Below are positions 5,420 to 5,588 of a stretch of 5,588 bases of DNA, one piece after another. The stretch is from Rickettsia typhi (GTDB lineage: Bacteria > Pseudomonadota > Alphaproteobacteria > Rickettsiales > Rickettsiaceae), in assembly GCA_945907105.1 (NCBI GenBank), contig CAMDSB010000054.1, forward strand, positions 1-5,588. The letters run 5' to 3'. The position numbers and the translations under genes are program-made. Under the pieces are notes generated by a model. The model ran no database searches, had not been told where the DNA came from, and saw nothing but the letters and a program-made list of their open reading frames with translations. The first letter of the stretch is position 1; every line of letters starts with the position of its first letter.

Positions 5420-5588
5420 ATGAAAATACTTGTCTGCCAGATAAAACCAAGAGTTGGCGACCTTGAAGAGAACTATAATTCTATCTTAAGGCACTACCAA
5501 AACTCTTTAAACTTAAATACAGACATATGTTTATTTCCTGAGTTAGCTACCTCTGGATATTTGGCAGAAGATCTTTTTACTCAGAAAA
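5420..5588 (+). CDS. nadE: Glutamine-dependent NAD+ synthetase, N-terminal fragment (3' end outside window)
   Basis: The frame is open from the ATG at 5420 to the right edge, giving 56 codons of a protein that usually exceeds 500 residues. The N-terminus MKILVCQIKPRVGDLEEN and the later LFPELATSGYLAEDLF (38-53) match the nitrilase-type glutaminase domain that opens long NadE proteins. E41 in FPEL is the expected catalytic glutamate, and the AEDLF stretch corresponds to the PEDLL that distinguishes NadE from other nitrilase-fold amidases. The domain frees ammonia from glutamine for the C-terminal synthetase, which amidates deamido-NAD+ to NAD+. The synthetase half is not in the window, so a stand-alone amidase is possible but less likely. 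The gene lies 168 bp after the vanX-like gene and may have its own promoter. Confidence 0.85.
   Translation, partial: MKILVCQIKPRVGDLEENYNSILRHYQNSLNLNTDICLFPELATSGYLAEDLFTQK

Overview
The window is an ordinary, AT-rich, densely packed bacterial chromosome segment. Seven protein genes are recognisable: a five-gene set on the minus strand (ybeY, corC/tlyC, recF, lipA and a ratA/COQ10-like gene cut by the left edge) and, divergently on the plus strand, rpe, a vanX/ddpX-like D-Ala-D-Ala dipeptidase gene and the start of nadE, cut by the right edge. No rRNA, tRNA, CRISPR array, insertion sequence or phage gene is visible.

The proteins look alphaproteobacterial, most likely Rickettsiales. YbeY, CorC/TlyC and Rpe resemble their Rickettsia counterparts as I remember them, for example the GIKSPY C-terminus of YbeY and the LLP in place of the usual NP in Rpe. 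RecF has the alphaproteobacterial LSPGKGLR and LLLDE signatures. Base composition is low in G+C and Shine-Dalgarno sequences are weak. A glutamine-dependent NAD synthetase gene argues against the genus Rickettsia itself, which as far as I know lacks NAD synthesis, and suggests a less reduced relative such as Midichloriaceae or a protist endosymbiont. This placement is inference, not a database result.

Minus strand, read from 3760 down to 1: ybeY (rRNA maturation), a 32-bp gap, corC/tlyC (CBS-pair protein), a 1-bp gap, recF (recombination mediator), a gap of about 44 bp, lipA (lipoyl synthase), a 1-nt stop/start overlap, and ratA/COQ10-like (partial). The spacings suggest one transcription unit led from the 3761-3893 divergent region. 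That region holds a 12-bp perfect palindrome filling the spacer of the best ybeY promoter candidate. A nine-codon reading frame between recF and lipA ends in an ATGA overlap with the lipA start and could couple lipA translation.

Plus strand: rpe (pentose phosphate/Calvin epimerase), then the vanX-like gene, then nadE. The most interesting spot is 4535-4576, just before the vanX-like ORF. Read in the frame of that ORF, it spells a textbook signal peptide beginning ATT-AAA-AAG and running into the annotated ORF up to a T-F-A cleavage-like site, but it is broken by one TAA. It looks like an exported dipeptidase that has lost, or is losing, its export signal. The same few bases also hold an A/T hairpin and two overlapping TATAAT hexamers. 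I see no evidence for a wholly new multigene system here.
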